Positions 5,381 through 6,825 of a stretch of DNA of 6,825 nt are shown piece by piece. Origin of the DNA: Siphonobacter sp048595215 (lineage in GTDB: Bacteria > Bacteroidota > Bacteroidia > Cytophagales > Spirosomataceae); assembly GCF_048595215.1 (NCBI RefSeq), contig NZ_JBMDWJ010000134.1, forward strand, positions 1 through 6,825. The letters are read 5' to 3'. The notes under the pieces were generated by a model. The model made no database searches. It saw nothing but the letters and a program-made list of their open reading frames with translations, and had not been told where the DNA came from. A program made the translations under genes and the position numbers. The first letter of the stretch is position 1, and each line of letters starts with the position of its first letter.

Positions 5381-6241
5381 TTATTTTTCGATCATTTTAT
5401 AGACGCGGACGTAATCCACTTCCATCGCCGCCGGAAAAATAGTGGGATCAACGCCCTTGGCACCGCCCCAGTCGCCACCGACAGCTACGTTGAGCAGGAG
5501 GTGAAAACGTTTATCGAACGGCCATACGGCAGAACCTTTGCCTTCGTTGACAAATTCGAAGATGAACTCGTCGTCAATGTACCCGCGGATGGCGTAGGGC
5601 GTCCAGTCCACGCGGTATCGGTGAAAATCCTCCGTAGCCCGGTCGATGGTACGGGTAGCCGTTTTTTGAGTGTTTATTTTGAAGTAGTACGCCAGAGTAT
5701 GCGTCGTAATGTGAACTACATTGGGATCGTATCCCACGTGTTCCATAATGTCGATTTCGCCCGAATTTGGCCAGCCGCCGTAGGCCCAGTCGGTGGGCAA
5801 CATCCAGATGGCAGGCCAGGTACCTCGTCCCGCCGGAAGTTTGGCACTAATTTCAAAGCGTCCGTAGAGAAAGTCGCCCTTGCCTTTACTTACTAGTCGA
5901 GCCGAGGTGTACTCTTTGCCTTCCTTATTTTCCTTGCGGGCCGTAATGGTCAGTTTTCCGTTGGCGACGCGGGCATTGTTTTCGCTATCCGTGTAGTACT
6001 GTAGCTCGTTGTTACCCCAGCCACTACCGCCCAGATCGTAGCCCCATTTCTTGGCATCGGGTAATCCCGTGTAATCAAATTCATCCGCCCAAACCGGCGT
6101 TTTCTCAAAAGTCCAGCTCAGGTCTTTGGGACCGCTGGTGACCGGTGGAGCCGGACTGACCGGCGTTTTCTGACCAGAACAAGCCCCAAAGCTGAGAGCG
6201 AGTAAGGCGGTACAGCAAACCGTTAACAATTTCATAAGCAT
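5381..6241 (-). CDS. GH16 endo-beta-glucanase lipoprotein (laminarinase-like)
   Basis: A 286-aa glycoside hydrolase family 16 enzyme. A short signal peptide ends in a lipobox-like SFGAC with C21 as probable lipidated cysteine (F at -3 is not the classic L), so it is likely a lipoprotein on the outer membrane. A Pro-rich linker (27-38) precedes the jelly-roll catalytic domain (about 48-283). The signature GEIDIMEHVG gives nucleophile E162, D164 and acid/base E167; the extra Met (beta-bulge form) is typical of laminarinase-type beta-1,3(4)-glucanases rather than lichenases. GTWPAIWMLP (140-149) and LNVAVGGDWGG (250-260) also fit. Two starts are possible, ATG at 6241 or at 6235; the second gives the more usual MKLL start. 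It sits 45 bp after the susD-like gene, so it should be the locus's surface endo-enzyme on a beta-1,3-glucan. Confidence 0.92.
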   Translation of the reverse strand: MLMKLLTVCCTALLALSFGACSGQKTPVSPAPPVTSGPKDLSWTFEKTPVWADEFDYTGLPDAKKWGYDLGGSGWGNNELQYYTDSENNARVANGKLTITARKENKEGKEYTSARLVSKGKGDFLYGRFEISAKLPAGRGTWPAIWMLPTDWAYGGWPNSGEIDIMEHVGYDPNVVHITTHTLAYYFKINTQKTATRTIDRATEDFHRYRVDWTPYAIRGYIDDEFIFEFVNEGKGSAVWPFDKRFHLLLNVAVGGDWGGAKGVDPTIFPAAMEVDYVRVYKMIEK

Positions 6242-6250
6242 GATTGAATA

Positions 6251-6280
6251 AATCGGCGAAGGCTTTTTCCTCCGCCGATT
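6251..6280 (-). promoter_or_regulatory. Intercistronic hairpin between susD and GH16 genes
   Basis: AATCGGCG (6251-6258) and CGCCGATT (6273-6280) form a perfect 8-bp stem, continued after one mismatch by AGG/CCT around a 6-nt loop. It fills most of the 45-bp gap between the susD-like stop and the GH16 start. No T-tract follows on the minus strand, so it is not a standard terminator. It may stabilise the upstream susCD message or lower expression of the downstream enzymes; this role is inferred. A GGAGG in the left half of the minus-strand hairpin lies about 29 bases before the start, too far to be a normal ribosome site. Confidence 0.55.
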
Positions 6281-6286
6281 GTCCGA

Positions 6287-6825
6287 TTATTTCGTTCCGC
6301 CCCACTCTTTATTCTGCTCGATCTTGGTGTTCTCCATTTCCAATAATGGAATCGGCAACACCTCATTCCGGCCCGCTACAAATCCTTTGGAGGCCAGTAC
6401 TTTCGCCGCCGTACCCCAGCGAACCAGGTCAAACCAGCGATGCCCTTCGCCAGCCAATTCCACCCGCCGCTCCCGCATGATGTTGTCCAGCGTTGCCGGT
6501 ACGCGGTGCAGGTTATCCTGATAGGCCCGGTCGCGTACGGCGTTCAACAGAGCTGCCGCCCGTACCTGGTCTCCGCCTCCCCGAACCAGTGCTTCGGCTT
6601 CCATCAGGTAGGTATCGGCCAGACGGATTTCGTAGATGTTCTGGGGGTAATTCAATTCGGGTGCACCCGCTCCCGTCGGCCGATCTGCCTGACGAGCCGC
6701 GAGTTTGTTCAGGAAATAACCCGTGTTCATGTAGCCTTTTTCGTAACTCGCAATTCCGTTTTTCTCCAGACTGTCTAAGTTAGCAATCGTTGCCTGATTT
6801 CGCGGATCAAAATGAATGGCATTGA
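6287..6825 (-). CDS. SusD/RagB family glycan-binding protein, C-terminal part
   Basis: The C-terminal 178 or so residues of a SusD/RagB outer-membrane lipoprotein; the frame stays open to the right edge (no stop up to 6825), so the start lies outside the window and the internal Met at 6730 is not the start. Hallmarks are IYEIRLADTYLMEAEALVR with its TPR-like helix, LLNAVRDRAY, then IMRERRVELAGEGHRWFDLVRWG, and a terminal EVLPIPLLEMEN segment ending in EWGGTK. SusD proteins bind glycans at the cell surface and act as the lid of a SusC TonB-dependent transporter. The susC gene normally precedes susD, so it is expected to the right. Binding specificity cannot be read from this part; the GH16 and GH5 genes downstream point to a beta-glucan. 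Confidence 0.93.
   Translation of the reverse strand, partial: NAIHFDPRNQATIANLDSLEKNGIASYEKGYMNTGYFLNKLAARQADRPTGAGAPELNYPQNIYEIRLADTYLMEAEALVRGGGDQVRAAALLNAVRDRAYQDNLHRVPATLDNIMRERRVELAGEGHRWFDLVRWGTAAKVLASKGFVAGRNEVLPIPLLEMENTKIEQNKEWGGTK

Noticed and set aside
5501..5896. 131-codon plus-strand frame inside the GH16 gene
   Set aside because: Antisense shadow of the GH16 catalytic domain; no start context or family support.
6440..6783. Overlapping plus-strand frames opposite the susD-like gene
   Set aside because: Antisense to a conserved SusD C-terminus; the translated sequences are rich in Arg/Pro/Ser as expected for shadows.

Overview
The window looks like chromosomal DNA of a Bacteroidota bacterium, probably a Cytophagales/Spirosomataceae-type lineage. 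A SusD-type glycan-binding protein lies in one operon with secreted glycoside hydrolases, DoxX-like and SMP-30 proteins of the Bacteroidota type are present, and the coding starts have no clear Shine-Dalgarno sequences. A cluster of short palindromes of a kind I associate with these genomes sits at the left edge. The lineage assignment is inference from protein style; no rRNA is present.

Layout. Positions 1-341 hold no credible gene but carry an array of perfect or near-perfect hairpins (REP-like). An AraC-family regulator (342-1286, minus) follows, then a 586-bp gene-free stretch. That stretch holds several inverted repeats near the regulator's 5' end and a good intrinsic terminator (1673-1714) facing the next gene. 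A secreted SMP-30/gluconolactonase-like beta-propeller protein (1873-2766, minus) comes next. A 358-bp gap separates it from a divergent plus-strand DoxX-like membrane protein (3125-3547). A bidirectional terminator hairpin (3560-3589) separates DoxX from the convergent operon on its right.

That operon runs leftward from beyond the right edge: a SusD-family C-terminal part (6287 to the edge), a GH16 lipoprotein endo-glucanase (5381-6241) and a GH5 glycosidase with a C-terminal CBM6-like module (3608-5344). The gaps are only 45 and 36 bp. This is the downstream end of a polysaccharide utilisation locus. Together the genes suggest capture and cleavage of a beta-glucan, most likely a beta-1,3-glucan such as laminarin, at the outer membrane and in the periplasm. 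The SusC partner, further enzymes and the regulator would lie past the right edge. The AraC, SMP-30 and DoxX genes are not clearly part of that locus.

I did not find a clearly new multi-gene system. The least explained parts are the palindrome cluster, the structured leader of the AraC gene, and a strong hairpin between susD and the GH16 gene.
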